DNA of 59,284 nucleotides from a virus: positions 1-59,284 of the IMG/VR virus record IMGVR_UViG_3300037119_007415; one strand, 5' to 3'. Of the stretch, positions 13,323-22,880 are shown piece by piece (position 1 is the first letter of the stretch; each line of letters starts with the position of its first letter). The notes beneath the pieces are model-generated. The model did not search any database. It had not been told where the DNA came from and worked only from the letters and a program-made list of their open reading frames with translations. The position numbers and the translations under genes are program-made.

Positions 13323-16300
13323 CAGCTTTGCGTGGTCGACATCGAGCGGCTGTTCTCGATCAGCGACGCCGTGTTGACGACCTCGAAGTCGGTGCCGTGC
13401 AACGTGCGCAGCGTGTTGATGTCCGACCAGTTCCACGACGACTCCGGTCCTTGCCCGCAGAGCTTCCAGTTCGGGCCGATGTCGATCACGATTGCCCCGT
13501 ATTTCTTCAACGCGGTGGCGATGATCTTCGCCGCCGGGGCCAGGCCGTTGATGTTGACCGAGGACTTCAACCGCAGCCACGTGCCCATCTTCATCAGGTC
13601 CGAGCGGACGCCCATCGTCATGTCGGCAACGTGGTTTGCCGGCCACTCGTACTCGGCCGAGCAGTAGTCGACGGTGATCCGCGCCGCGTGCGTGATGACC
13701 CCGGCTTGGATCTCGGCGACGCGAATGATGCCGGGAGCGATGGGCATCCCGGCAGCGTCGGCTGACGTGATGCCAGGCGGGCGCATGGCGTTGGTGCGCA
13801 GATCCCACCGTGATGCTTGGCCGACGGCCCAGCCCTGCCCCGAGGGATCCGCATCCCAGAACTCATACAGCCAGTTGGGCGGCTGCACGACGATGCGGTG
13901 CTTGTCGCTGTTGGCCTCCGCCATCGCCGTGAGCGGCACCGGGTACGGCCCGGCGTCCGACTCCTGCTGCGAGTACGAGTACTTCCACACGACGATCGGA
14001 TACGCCTGTTGATTCGACGGTGCGACTTCGAGCGGCATGATCGGGTCGAGCGTCACGTCGTTCGTGTACCCGTAGCCCGAGAACTTCCCGTTGTTCGCCA
14101 TCGTCCCGTTGATCCGCGCCGTGCTGTCACCACGGACTGCCAGGCCACTGACGTCGGTGTAGAAGACGTTGTCGGCGGGGAACAACTGCACGCCGCCGAT
14201 GACCGTCGCTCCTCCCGTTGTCGGCGGCGGTGTCGTCGTCCCACCTCCGCCGCCCGACACGGTCGCGGTGACCTCGATCTCGTCGACGAGCAGGTTTCCG
14301 TACTCGCCGGTCGTCGTCAGCACCACGTGGTTCGTGCCGACGACGAGCGGGATCTTCGCCGTCGGCGTGAAGTTCTGCCACGCCCCCGAGTACGCGCCCG
14401 ACGTCGGCGGGAACGGGCCGACGGTTCCACGTGAAACATTATTGACGGCCAGATCTTTCGAGAAGCCGAACGTCTCGGGGTTCACGTACCGGACCCGAAG
14501 GTTGTAGTCGCCCGCTCCGCCCGCGGGGATCGTCACCGTGAAGTCGAGCTTGTCGCCGGGATGCCAGTCGTTGTGGATGAACCCGGACCCGACGTAGCCC
14601 GGCAGGTACGTGGCCGTCGCCGGGACCGATGTGGGGTCGGCAGCCGTGAGTGACGCCGCCTCGGCCTGCACGGTCACGGCCACGTTCGTCGGTGTCGTCC
14701 CGCCTCCGGTGTTCCCGCCGCCCGAGCCCGTCTCCAGCGTGAAGCCGACGAAGTCCAAGTCGACGCCCATCGACGCGCCCGCGGGGCACGTGAGGACCAG
14801 CGTGTTCGCTCCCGCGAGCAACGACACCGAGTACGCGAACGTGTCGCCCCAGGCGTCGTCGGTCCACACGCCCGCCGTCTTCGGGAACGACAACGCCGGG
14901 GTCTTCGCCGTGCCGTTGACCGACCATGTGCGGGAGCTCGCCGTCGACGCGTTGCCGTTGCGGTAGTGGAAGCGCAGCGTGTAGAGCCCCGCGGCTGCGG
15001 CGGTGAGCGTCAGGTTCAGCGCCTCCGGTGATTGATACCAGCGGGCCGCGTAGCCCGTGCCCGAGAACGTGCCGAGGGCAGGCGGGTTCGACGCGGCGGT
15101 GGCGAAGTACGCGCCGTCAGTCGCGGGTGCCGTCCATGATCCCGACTCGGCTTGCACGATCGTCTCGGCGCCGGTCGTCGGCGGACCTGTGCCCGTCCCG
15201 CCCGACGGCGGCGGTGTCGTGCCTCCTCCGCCCGACGCGAGTTGGAACACCTGCATCCTGTCGATGTCGGCGACCTGTCCGGCCTGGCCCGTGTCGACCT
15301 TCACCATGATCGAGTGCGTGCCCGCGGTGAGCGTGACGTCGAACGGCACCTCGGTCCATGCGTTGTCGATGTCGGTCGACGCGTTGACCGGGATCGAGAT
15401 GTTCCCGGCCTTCACGCCGTCGACGTACACGCTGCGCGGCGCGAGGCTCGGCCCCTTGTTCGCACACCGGAACTTCAACCGATGCGCGCCGCTGATGGCG
15501 ATGGCAACGTTCGGCCACGTCAACGCTTCGTCGACTGCATCCCAGCCGCCGACGTACGCGGTGGAGGAGAACCCCGGCCGGTTCGTCTTCACGTCGAACG
15601 TCGTGGTCGGCGTGCCCCCGGTCCCGCCGCCCGCCGTGTAGTTCTCGATGTTGATCTCGTCGACGTCGGGCCCGCCCCCGGCGACGTACATCAAGTCGAT
15701 GTTCCGCGCGCCCGCGGTGAGCGTGACGTTCTGGATCACTAGCTCGGTCCACGTGTTCGCTTCCCAGCCCGACGCGTTGGGTGGGATGGCGAACGGCGAG
15801 CCGACGTTGACGCCGTCGACGCGTAGCTGCCGAGTGGTCGACGCCGCCGAGGCGTCCTGCCGGTAGCGGATCTTGATGTTGTAGGCGCGGGTCGTGGGGA
15901 TCACCGTCGCGAAGCGAATGCCCTCGCCTGCCGTGAACCACGCGCCGATGTAGCCGGTCCCTCGTGCGCCGGTCGCGGTGTTGAAGAACTTGGCGATGTT
16001 GACGGCACCGAGGAGTGACGCATTCTCGGCGTGGTACGTCGGGAAGGCATCGGCGACCGTCGGCGGCGGCGTCACGGTCCCGCCTCCTGACCACATCGAC
16101 GGGATCGACACGCCCGACGTCGTGCCCCCGGCGACCGTCTCGTCACGAGGACAGCCGAGGCCGTCGGGCCCTGCGCCGAAGACGAACGTCATCGGCCGGT
16201 GCGCGCCGTTGCCCAACGGGTTCGCCACCGCCGTCGTGCCCCAACGCTGCGCAGCCGCGGGCGTGCCAGGCAACGGCCCACCGACGCACGTGTAGAACCG

Positions 16301-16732
16301 GATCGGCATCGTGTTCCCGGCCGGTCTCGAGTTGCCCGAGTCGACGGGGTCGTCACAGATGTAGCCCTTCACGCGGCCGCCGTCGGTGTACCCCGACGCG
16401 CACAGTCGTTGTGCGCCGCCTCCTCCGTAGCTGAACCCGTGAATGATCATCGAGTCGATGACGATCCCGAACAACGATTCGAGGGCTGCACGCGCGGCGG
16501 AGATGTACGCGGGTAACGACGCGGCGCCGTCGTCCCATCGGCTGTTTCCCGGCAGGCCCGAGATCGTGCCGATGGTCCCGGTCGGCGTGCGGTATTGCAC
16601 GAGCGTCCCGTAGTCGTAGCCGCCGATCGTGTAGAAGTCCGGTCCCATTGGCTGGTCGCCGTTCGATCCGAACCCTTGCTGGATCGAGCCGTTGCCCCCG
16701 GCTCCGTGCATCCCGAACACTGCGCGTGCCAT
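13322..16732 (-). CDS. tail adsorption protein: esterase-like domain, carbohydrate-binding modules, C-terminal GH-like domain
   Basis: The 1136-residue protein is modular. Residues 1-215 resemble an alpha/beta hydrolase or depolymerase with nucleophile motif GFSYGGG. Residues about 225-830 hold four beta-sandwich modules like CBM6/35 (starts TYHAENASLLGAVN, TTTFDVKTNRPGF, ETIVQAESGSW, VTVQAEAASLT), separated by TPPP-type linkers. The last 290 residues include WKYSYSQQESDAGPYPVP and ALKKYGAIVIDIGPNWKL, matching a glycoside-hydrolase-like domain found in actinobacterial envelope proteins. It probably binds and trims host surface polysaccharide. A parS-like sequence lies inside its fourth module. 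Confidence 0.75.
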   Translation of the reverse strand: MARAVFGMHGAGGNGSIQQGFGSNGDQPMGPDFYTIGGYDYGTLVQYRTPTGTIGTISGLPGNSRWDDGAASLPAYISAARAALESLFGIVIDSMIIHGFSYGGGGAQRLCASGYTDGGRVKGYICDDPVDSGNSRPAGNTMPIRFYTCVGGPLPGTPAAAQRWGTTAVANPLGNGAHRPMTFVFGAGPDGLGCPRDETVAGGTTSGVSIPSMWSGGGTVTPPPTVADAFPTYHAENASLLGAVNIAKFFNTATGARGTGYIGAWFTAGEGIRFATVIPTTRAYNIKIRYRQDASAASTTRQLRVDGVNVGSPFAIPPNASGWEANTWTELVIQNVTLTAGARNIDLMYVAGGGPDVDEINIENYTAGGGTGGTPTTTFDVKTNRPGFSSTAYVGGWDAVDEALTWPNVAIAISGAHRLKFRCANKGPSLAPRSVYVDGVKAGNISIPVNASTDIDNAWTEVPFDVTLTAGTHSIMVKVDTGQAGQVADIDRMQVFQLASGGGGTTPPPSGGTGTGPPTTGAETIVQAESGSWTAPATDGAYFATAASNPPALGTFSGTGYAARWYQSPEALNLTLTAAAAGLYTLRFHYRNGNASTASSRTWSVNGTAKTPALSFPKTAGVWTDDAWGDTFAYSVSLLAGANTLVLTCPAGASMGVDLDFVGFTLETGSGGGNTGGGTTPTNVAVTVQAEAASLTAADPTSVPATATYLPGYVGSGFIHNDWHPGDKLDFTVTIPAGGAGDYNLRVRYVNPETFGFSKDLAVNNVSRGTVGPFPPTSGAYSGAWQNFTPTAKIPLVVGTNHVVLTTTGEYGNLLVDEIEVTATVSGGGGGTTTPPPTTGGATVIGGVQLFPADNVFYTDVSGLAVRGDSTARINGTMANNGKFSGYGYTNDVTLDPIMPLEVAPSNQQAYPIVVWKYSYSQQESDAGPYPVPLTAMAEANSDKHRIVVQPPNWLYEFWDADPSGQGWAVGQASRWDLRTNAMRPPGITSADAAGMPIAPGIIRVAEIQAGVITHAARITVDYCSAEYEWPANHVADMTMGVRSDLMKMGTWLRLKSSVNINGLAPAAKIIATALKKYGAIVIDIGPNWKLCGQGPESSWNWSDINTLRTLHGTDFEVVNTASLIENSRSMSTTQS
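14423..14438. promoter_or_regulatory. parS-like centromere sequence inside the tail gene
   Basis: GGTTCCACGTGAAACA reads TGTTTCACGTGGAACC on the coding strand. This differs at one terminal base from the actinobacterial parS form TGTTTCACGTGGAACA as I know it. It is encoded by AAT AAT GTT TCA CGT GGA ACC, codons unusual for this GC-rich phage, which suggests selection on the DNA. It could bind host ParB. Confidence 0.65.
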
Positions 16733-16735
16733 CGT

Positions 16736-16876
16736 TCAGTCCTCCCGGTTGAGGTGCGGCGCGCGTGCGGCGAGCCGCTCGTCACCGTCAGGTGCCTGGA
16801 CTTCCTCGGCGCACACGTCGCACATCGTCGACCCTGGCGCCGGCACGTACATGCCGCAACGCTGGCACATCTGCAT
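16736..16876 (-). CDS. 46-residue zinc-ribbon protein
   Basis: ATG at 16876 follows GAGGAG. The product starts MQMCQRCGMYVPAPGSTMC, giving two C-x2-C pairs (CQRC and CDVC), a complete zinc-ribbon knuckle, and ends in a polar tail. It sits between two large tail-tip genes. Such miniature ribbons are common in actinophage late operons; function unknown. Confidence 0.65.
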   Translation of the reverse strand: MQMCQRCGMYVPAPGSTMCDVCAEEVQAPDGDERLAARAPHLNRED

Positions 16877-16887
16877 GACCGATCTCC

Positions 16888-19251
16888 TCAGTAGCTCTTG
16901 GAAAGCGAGCGGACGTTCCACAGGTGTTCGCCCATCTCGGACCGTGGGACGGAGTACGCGAGGTAGCCGCCTGGCGGGTTGCGCATGGAGAACCCCGACG
17001 TCGTGTTTGTGTCCGACGTGCCGATCCACACGATGACCGACTCGCCCTTCACGGCGAACCAGTCGTCGATGTTCTGCAACGTCAGCGCCCGTTGGATGGC
17101 GTTGCCCGCGGGGCCGGTGAGGCCGCAGCACGCCGAGACGCCGTCATAGATGTAGCCCGTCTCCTCGACCATGAACGGCACGTTCCCGGCACGCAACGTC
17201 GCGCGTGACGCCTCGGCCGCGGCGGCATTCTGCGCGCCGTAGGTGTGGATCCCCAGCGAGACGCGGGTCTTGCCCGACTTGTACGAGTTCCACTCGGCGA
17301 CGGTCAACGGCTGCTGCGCGAAGTTGTACGTCGACACCGACAGCCACACGTTCGCCCCGTTGGTGTAACCGCGGATTGCCGAGTAGAGCCCGTCGTTCAA
17401 CGTCTTCCACGCAGCGAAGTTGGCGTCCTCGCGGTTCTCGCCGTTGGGGTTGAGCCACAAGTACGGCAACGCCGACGCTGGTGTCGCGGCGAGCAGCTGT
17501 TGAAAGAACGGGAGGATCACGGTCGAGAACGGGGCCGTCGACGCGTTGGGTGTGTTGCTCGCCGTGGGGGCTTGCGACTCCAAGCAGTAGACGAGCGTGA
17601 TGATCTTCTGCGCCGCGTTGGCGACGACGAGGTCGCGTGTCGCGTTGACGTTCGTTGTCATGCCGCCCGCACCGGAGGGGAGCACGACACAGCGGACGAT
17701 GTTCCATCCCCAGTTCTTGATGTCGTTGGTCTTGTTCGTGAACGTCTCCCGGCCGCCGCCGTCAGCCGCGGGTACCGGCATGTTGAAGATGAACGGCCCG
17801 CCGCCGAGGACGTCGACCGATCCGTTCGCCCCGAGCATCCTCGTGCGCACACCGTCGGGCGACACGAACCGGCCCGCGGCGTCGGACTCCCACCAGCCCG
17901 AGCCCGACGACGGAGGCGTCACCGTCGCCGTCGTCAACGTGGCGACCTCGGCCTCGTACGAAGCGACGAGCGTCTCGGTCCCCGCGGGCGGCGGCGTCAC
18001 CGGCCCGCCAGGATCAACGGGCGGTGACGTCGGCACGCCCGGCTGTGTCCCGATCACACCGCCAGGTGCGCGGACCTCGCTGTGCCGGATCCGCTTTCCC
18101 TTGTGAGCCATCGGTCCTCCCGGTCCGAGCGTCATCGTCCACTCGGTTTCTAGGTAGTCGCCATCGAGCACCCGCATCACGTCGTATGTGTCGTGGCGTG
18201 GGTCGATCGTCGACGTGAAAGAGATCTCCTCGTAAGCCCGGTCCTGCCGTGCCATGTTCAACGCGACGGCCTCGGCGTCCGCTTGTGATGCGAGCCCTTG
18301 GACCTCGACGTACTTCGTCAGATACCAGCCGCGCCGTGCCCGCGAGTTTGGCGCGTCCTCGGGCACGAGGTACTCGGCAAGCACCGTTGCCGGCTTCACC
18401 GATGTGTCCAACACGATGTAGCGGTTCGGTGCGTTGAGCAGGTCGTTCGACACGACGACCGAGTCGCGGATGATGCGGCCCGTCACCGGGTCGTCGTCGT
18501 ACACATACGACGGGATCACCGCTCCGAGGTCGCCAGGCGCGCGCAAGATCGGGACGCCGCCGCGGTTGAAGTACGGGTCGAAGAACTGCGCGTGCTTCAT
18601 GGCGAGTTCGGCGAGCACCTTGTAGTACGTGTTCTGCGACGAGCCCGGCCATGCGACCGGTGCGGCAAACGACGCTGACGTGTTCTCGATCTGCGCGTGA
18701 GGGAACCCGGCCCATACACAGACTTGGAACATGGCGTCGTACACCGATGATCCCGACTCGAACGAGATCCCTTCGGCGATGGGCTGGCCCCAGATCAAGC
18801 CCTGATCGTGGAGCGTGCCTTCGTGGTCGTTGCCGCGTGCGTGTCGCAGCGTCGACGCGTCGGCCCATAGGAACACGCCGAGGGGCTCGGGCGTCGACCC
18901 GTCGCCTGGCACGTACATCGGACGGATCCGCATCGACACGGGGTCGATGTCGGCGGCCTCGGTCTGCGTCAGATGGAAGTTCGACATGCGTCGCTTCACC
19001 GCACCGGGCGGACGGTTCGTGATCTGCACACGATCGGATCGTGTCGGGTGGACCTCGCCGATGAGCCCGAGCCCCGAGTCGAGGACGTCGAATCGGAACG
19101 TGTGCGAGAGCGAGAACGTGAGCGGGAAGTACGACGTCCGCGGTGCGCCGACAGGGATCTCCGGTGTCGACGACGGAGGCGGCGTCGTGAACTCGTCCCA
19201 GTCGACACCGACGGTGTCCCATGAAGGGTTCGTTGCATCCCAGTCCGGCAT
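16888..19251 (-). CDS. baseplate/minor tail protein fused to a cellulase-like (GH5-type) domain
   Basis: The 787-residue protein joins two parts. Residues 1-410 resemble siphophage baseplate-hub or Gp37-like minor tail proteins (RFDVLDSGLGLIGEVHPTRSDRVQI, YYKVLAELAMKHAQFFDPYF, LDGDYLETEWTMTLG). After a Pro/Gly linker at about 410-430, residues 470-787 look like a TIM-barrel glycosidase: TNDIKNWGWNIVRCVVLP, LWLNPNGENRED (probable acid region), LGIHTYGAQN and VEETGYIYDG (probable nucleophile strand). The enzyme would sit on the tail tip and cut surface polysaccharide. The exact glycosidase family is uncertain. Confidence 0.72.
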   Translation of the reverse strand: MPDWDATNPSWDTVGVDWDEFTTPPPSSTPEIPVGAPRTSYFPLTFSLSHTFRFDVLDSGLGLIGEVHPTRSDRVQITNRPPGAVKRRMSNFHLTQTEAADIDPVSMRIRPMYVPGDGSTPEPLGVFLWADASTLRHARGNDHEGTLHDQGLIWGQPIAEGISFESGSSVYDAMFQVCVWAGFPHAQIENTSASFAAPVAWPGSSQNTYYKVLAELAMKHAQFFDPYFNRGGVPILRAPGDLGAVIPSYVYDDDPVTGRIIRDSVVVSNDLLNAPNRYIVLDTSVKPATVLAEYLVPEDAPNSRARRGWYLTKYVEVQGLASQADAEAVALNMARQDRAYEEISFTSTIDPRHDTYDVMRVLDGDYLETEWTMTLGPGGPMAHKGKRIRHSEVRAPGGVIGTQPGVPTSPPVDPGGPVTPPPAGTETLVASYEAEVATLTTATVTPPSSGSGWWESDAAGRFVSPDGVRTRMLGANGSVDVLGGGPFIFNMPVPAADGGGRETFTNKTNDIKNWGWNIVRCVVLPSGAGGMTTNVNATRDLVVANAAQKIITLVYCLESQAPTASNTPNASTAPFSTVILPFFQQLLAATPASALPYLWLNPNGENREDANFAAWKTLNDGLYSAIRGYTNGANVWLSVSTYNFAQQPLTVAEWNSYKSGKTRVSLGIHTYGAQNAAAAEASRATLRAGNVPFMVEETGYIYDGVSACCGLTGPAGNAIQRALTLQNIDDWFAVKGESVIVWIGTSDTNTTSGFSMRNPPGGYLAYSVPRSEMGEHLWNVRSLSKSY

Positions 19252-19970
19252 CAGTAGGCCACCACGAAGTTGTCCCAGTCATGGTCGTGCGTCGCTGCTG
19301 CGTTGCCGCCTTGGCTGATGATGGCAATCTGTCCGGTCGTGTACGTCGACGATGTCGTGTCGAGCAGGTTCCATGTGCCGGGCTCGGCCGCGCCGTCGAG
19401 CCAGTAGCGGACCTTGAACGTGGTGCCGCGACAGTCGATCTTCACGTGCAAGATCGTGGCACCAGTGATTGACAGGCCGCCGATCCCGCCGAGCGACGTC
19501 TGCGTGAACCCGGCACGCGTGCCCGCCGAGAGGTACACGTTGCCGCCTGCGTCGATGCCGTACTCGAAGTAGTCGTCGTTGCCCGACGAGTCGGCCCGCC
19601 AGATCAGCCGGGCGAACTGTTCGCCCGTCGTCGCGTTGAGTTCGATGTCCGCGGAGATCGTGAAGTTCTGTGACGCCGGGGTGAACCCGTAGATCACTTG
19701 GTCGCCGTAGCCGCCGATCGTCCCGAGGTGATAGCGAAGCTGGTTCGACTGGATCGTCCCGGTCGATCCCGACGTGGTGAAGATGTTGGTCAACGGCGAC
19801 GGCGGAGCGGCGCCGTTGGTGCCCGTGAAGTTCAGCGAGATCCCGTTCGTCGTGACGAGCGTGCCCTTCGCCGACGTCGACAACGCAGCCTTCCCGGCGA
19901 GGGCTTGTGTCCCACCGGACGTGGCCTGCTTGCGCGCGACGGTCGCAGCGACAGCGATGGCCGTGCTCAT
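19251..19970 (-). CDS. tail protein with concanavalin A/laminin G-like fold
   Basis: ATG at 19970 overlaps the upstream stop. The N-terminus carries one copy (QALAGKAALSTSAKG) of the 20-residue repeat found about 27 times in the 1473-residue protein at 28715-33136. The rest of the 239 residues is a beta-sandwich of lectin type (NFTISADIELNATTGEQFARLIWRAD, TFKVRYWLDGAAEPGTW, HDHDWDNFVV). A glycan-binding tail part is likely. Confidence 0.65.
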   Translation of the reverse strand: MSTAIAVAATVARKQATSGGTQALAGKAALSTSAKGTLVTTNGISLNFTGTNGAAPPSPLTNIFTTSGSTGTIQSNQLRYHLGTIGGYGDQVIYGFTPASQNFTISADIELNATTGEQFARLIWRADSSGNDDYFEYGIDAGGNVYLSAGTRAGFTQTSLGGIGGLSITGATILHVKIDCRGTTFKVRYWLDGAAEPGTWNLLDTTSSTYTTGQIAIISQGGNAAATHDHDWDNFVVAY

Positions 19971-20428
19971 GCGAGGTCGCCCCACGCCCACCATTCGTCG
20001 GTGCCCCGTTTCTTCAACGTGGCGACGCTGTATTGCGCACGCAACGCGAGGAGGGAACCGGCCGAGCGGATCGTGACACCTGCGCCGGCAACGAGCGTTG
20101 CCGTCCCGGTGCCGTAGCGGCCGACGACGAGGATCGAGTTGACCGGGAACCCGACCGTCGCGTTGGGTGGGACGGTGAATGTCGTGGCCGAAGCGGAGGA
20201 CATCTCGGTCATCGTGTTGACGTCGCCGAGAGCGGCGACGTAGCTCGCTGTCTTCGTCGACGTGCCCAACACTTCGAGGGCGGCGAGGCGTCCGCCGGGG
20301 TCGTTCCCTAGCTCGGTGACGATCGACAGGAAGGCGTCACGCATCGCCACGTACCACGTCCGCAACGTCTCGGGGCTGAGGCTGTTCGGATCCGATGGGA
20401 AGGCGTTTTGCTCGGCCGGGTACGCCAT
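19967..20428 (-). CDS. putative minor tail protein, 153 aa
   Basis: ATG at 20428 lies directly after the stop of the large minor tail protein; its own stop overlaps the next start. The N-terminal third is helical (SLSPETLRTWYVAMRDAFLSIVTELGN), the rest resembles beta-rich tail-fibre collar segments (TFTVPPNATVGFPVNSILVVGRYGTG). No catalytic motif. Confidence 0.55.
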   Translation of the reverse strand: MAYPAEQNAFPSDPNSLSPETLRTWYVAMRDAFLSIVTELGNDPGGRLAALEVLGTSTKTASYVAALGDVNTMTEMSSASATTFTVPPNATVGFPVNSILVVGRYGTGTATLVAGAGVTIRSAGSLLALRAQYSVATLKKRGTDEWWAWGDLA

Positions 20429-20429
20429 G

Positions 20430-22880
20430 TCACGACTCCACGACTGCTGGGATGAACGACGTCTCGACGACGTGCAACGTCGCCAGGTACAGATGTGCTT
20501 GCCGGTTCCGCGACGCGGGCTGCGGCAACGAAACGTGCCCGTAGATCCGGTCGCCTTCGTCGTCGAGCACCGCGACATAGGGCGTCGTGTAGTCCTCGAC
20601 GATGCCGCGCAACGGAATGAACGCGCGTCGGCCGGTGCCCGATGGATGCTCGGCCGTGGGGTTGCCCCAGATCAGCACCGGCACGTCGGTGATGACGCCA
20701 CGCTTCTCTGTCTCGCGCACGATCACCGCGAGGTCCCGGTTGTAGAGCTCGCGCAGCTGCGCGCCGTTCGACGTCGGGAACGTCCACGCATTCTGTGGCG
20801 TCAACTTCTCGACGACGACGGTGCGTTGCAGCGCATTCGACGAGAGACGCAACGCGCCGACGGCCTGCACCGGGACGACGGCTGTGGCGAGTGCGTACGC
20901 GGATCGGCCGCCGTCGTTGCGCAACACCCGCACCCGATATTGGACCGACGTGTTGCCCGCCATCTCACGATCGGACCACGACACCGTCGACTCGGCGGCG
21001 ACGCGGCGCACGACACGCCACACGCCGTCGTCGTTCCGCTCGACCTCGTACGACTGGAACAGTCCGGCGAGGGTCGTCGACGACCAGGCGACGTCCACGC
21101 GGGGTGCCGTCCCGACGTTGCACGTGAGCCCGGCCGGGGCCGTGATCGTCTCGGGGTTGTTCGTCGCCGAGATCGTGCCGGGCGGGGCTGGCCTGTCGAG
21201 CACGATGGCTGCGAGATCCCCGGAGCCGCTCCCTGCTGTCGTACCCGTGCCAGGCGAGGACACGTCGCCCGTGACGCCGGTGGGAGCGTCGTGACGCAGC
21301 GAGAGGACGTACCACGGGGCCGTCGCCGCTGTCGTCGACAGGAACTCCAAGTAGTACGTGGTGCCCGCGGCGAGCGTGCCGGGCGTCGCCAGTTGAATGA
21401 TGACCTCGGCCATGCGCATGTTCGACACGACCGAGTTGGCCCATGTCGTCTGAGGCAGGTCGATGTACTCGGCGAACGTGATCTGACCGGGTGCGCCCAT
21501 CACCGTCGAGTCCGAGACGCGCAACAGCCGGGCTTGCAACGGCTGCGTCGGTTCCGCACCGGGCTGGTAGCCGACGATGGCACGCACCGTCGCGTACGTG
21601 CGGGCGTCGTCGGGCACCACCGTTTGCCGTGCGACGAACCCGGTGGTCGTCTGCACCGGGACGAAGTCGATGTCTTGGTACGGCTGCGAATCGACCGACG
21701 CGGCGTTGTCGGTGCGCACGAGCCAGATCGGCGACGCCAGCCCGGAGCCGTACACGAGCGACCGGAGCCTCCCGTCGGTCGTCATCGTCGCCGCGTAGAC
21801 CTGGCCGTCGACGTTCGGGTTCCCGCTCGCCGATCGGATCCACCGCACCGCGGGCGTGCCGATCGTGACCTGCTGGCCGGACACGTCGAAGTAGCCCATT
21901 CGTCGCAGCGTGATCACGTACGCGGTGCCGGTCGTCTTCGACCAGTTCGAGCCCGGCGTGTCGTTCGACTGCAACGACACGACGACGTCGGTGCGTTGCT
22001 CCTCGTTCGCCCACTCGACGCCCGTGGTCTTGAACCGTTCCGGCGTGCCGTAGCCCCACGCCACGCGACGCTCGGGGACCGACACGACACGCATGGTCAC
22101 GCCCGACAACATGAAGCCGGTGGGTGTGATGGCGAGACGCATTTCGTAGGTCGTGTCCCACGCCTGCACGTCGGTGATCGTCCACGGCAGCTGTGTCTCG
22201 GGGTTGAGGTAGAACGGCCCGACCGTTGTCGTCGGCCATCCCGTTGTCTCGTCGGTCGACGGGAACGTGACGTTCGCCAGCGTCCCGATACGAGTGCCGG
22301 TCTTCCACATTTCGAGGCGTGAGATCTGCGGCGGTGTCGAACCGGCACGCTTGCCCCTGATGTCGAAGTAGACGCCGAGCACGCGTCGACCCGTCGGCAT
22401 CGCACCCGCGGTGAAGCGCAAGCCGAGAGCCTTTCCCGCGGCCGACGACTCGGGGTTCGACGACGGATCGGTCACGGTCATGATCAACCAGTCGATGTCC
22501 GACGCGTCATCGACGAACGTGTGGCTGTTCGTCGTGCCTCCCGTGTACGTCGCCCCGTTGTCGGTCGTGCCGCGCCACATCGGCGCCGTCGAGATCAGCG
22601 TGGTGTTGTACGTCGTCTCGTTCGGGACGAACGTGTTGGTCACCTCGACGTCGTCGCCGCCGAAGGCGTTGGCCGGATACACGTCGGCCCACAGTCGACG
22701 CGATGCGTTGGTCGGCCCCGACCAGAAGTGCCCGACGCGCAGATGGTCGATCGTCTCGGTCGCATTCGAGTCGATCCGCAACGTGACCTGATCACCGTCG
22801 CCGTACAACGGCGACTGACCGACGCCGTTCGGGTACCACTCCAAGCCCAGCGCACGCGGGCGGTTCGGGTTGAACGTCAC
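20430..22880 (-). CDS. large minor tail protein with fibronectin-like segment
   Basis: GTG at 22880 overlaps the tape-measure stop (GTGA), so the product is 816 residues. It is beta-rich throughout. A middle region (PAGLTCNVGTAPRVDVAWSS and FQSYEVERNDDGVWRVVRRV) resembles fibronectin type III, and the last 180 residues (TPQNAWTFPTSNGAQLRELYNRD) look like a tail-tip attachment domain. Immediately after the tape measure is the normal place of distal-tail or baseplate proteins. Confidence 0.7.
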   Translation of the reverse strand: MTFNPNRPRALGLEWYPNGVGQSPLYGDGDQVTLRIDSNATETIDHLRVGHFWSGPTNASRRLWADVYPANAFGGDDVEVTNTFVPNETTYNTTLISTAPMWRGTTDNGATYTGGTTNSHTFVDDASDIDWLIMTVTDPSSNPESSAAGKALGLRFTAGAMPTGRRVLGVYFDIRGKRAGSTPPQISRLEMWKTGTRIGTLANVTFPSTDETTGWPTTTVGPFYLNPETQLPWTITDVQAWDTTYEMRLAITPTGFMLSGVTMRVVSVPERRVAWGYGTPERFKTTGVEWANEEQRTDVVVSLQSNDTPGSNWSKTTGTAYVITLRRMGYFDVSGQQVTIGTPAVRWIRSASGNPNVDGQVYAATMTTDGRLRSLVYGSGLASPIWLVRTDNAASVDSQPYQDIDFVPVQTTTGFVARQTVVPDDARTYATVRAIVGYQPGAEPTQPLQARLLRVSDSTVMGAPGQITFAEYIDLPQTTWANSVVSNMRMAEVIIQLATPGTLAAGTTYYLEFLSTTAATAPWYVLSLRHDAPTGVTGDVSSPGTGTTAGSGSGDLAAIVLDRPAPPGTISATNNPETITAPAGLTCNVGTAPRVDVAWSSTTLAGLFQSYEVERNDDGVWRVVRRVAAESTVSWSDREMAGNTSVQYRVRVLRNDGGRSAYALATAVVPVQAVGALRLSSNALQRTVVVEKLTPQNAWTFPTSNGAQLRELYNRDLAVIVRETEKRGVITDVPVLIWGNPTAEHPSGTGRRAFIPLRGIVEDYTTPYVAVLDDEGDRIYGHVSLPQPASRNRQAHLYLATLHVVETSFIPAVVES

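Noticed and set aside
16888-19251. Second endolysin (amidase/muramidase) in the tail-tip protein
   Set aside because: No NlpC/P60, amidase or muramidase motif; the C-terminal pattern fits a glycosidase barrel of cellulase type.
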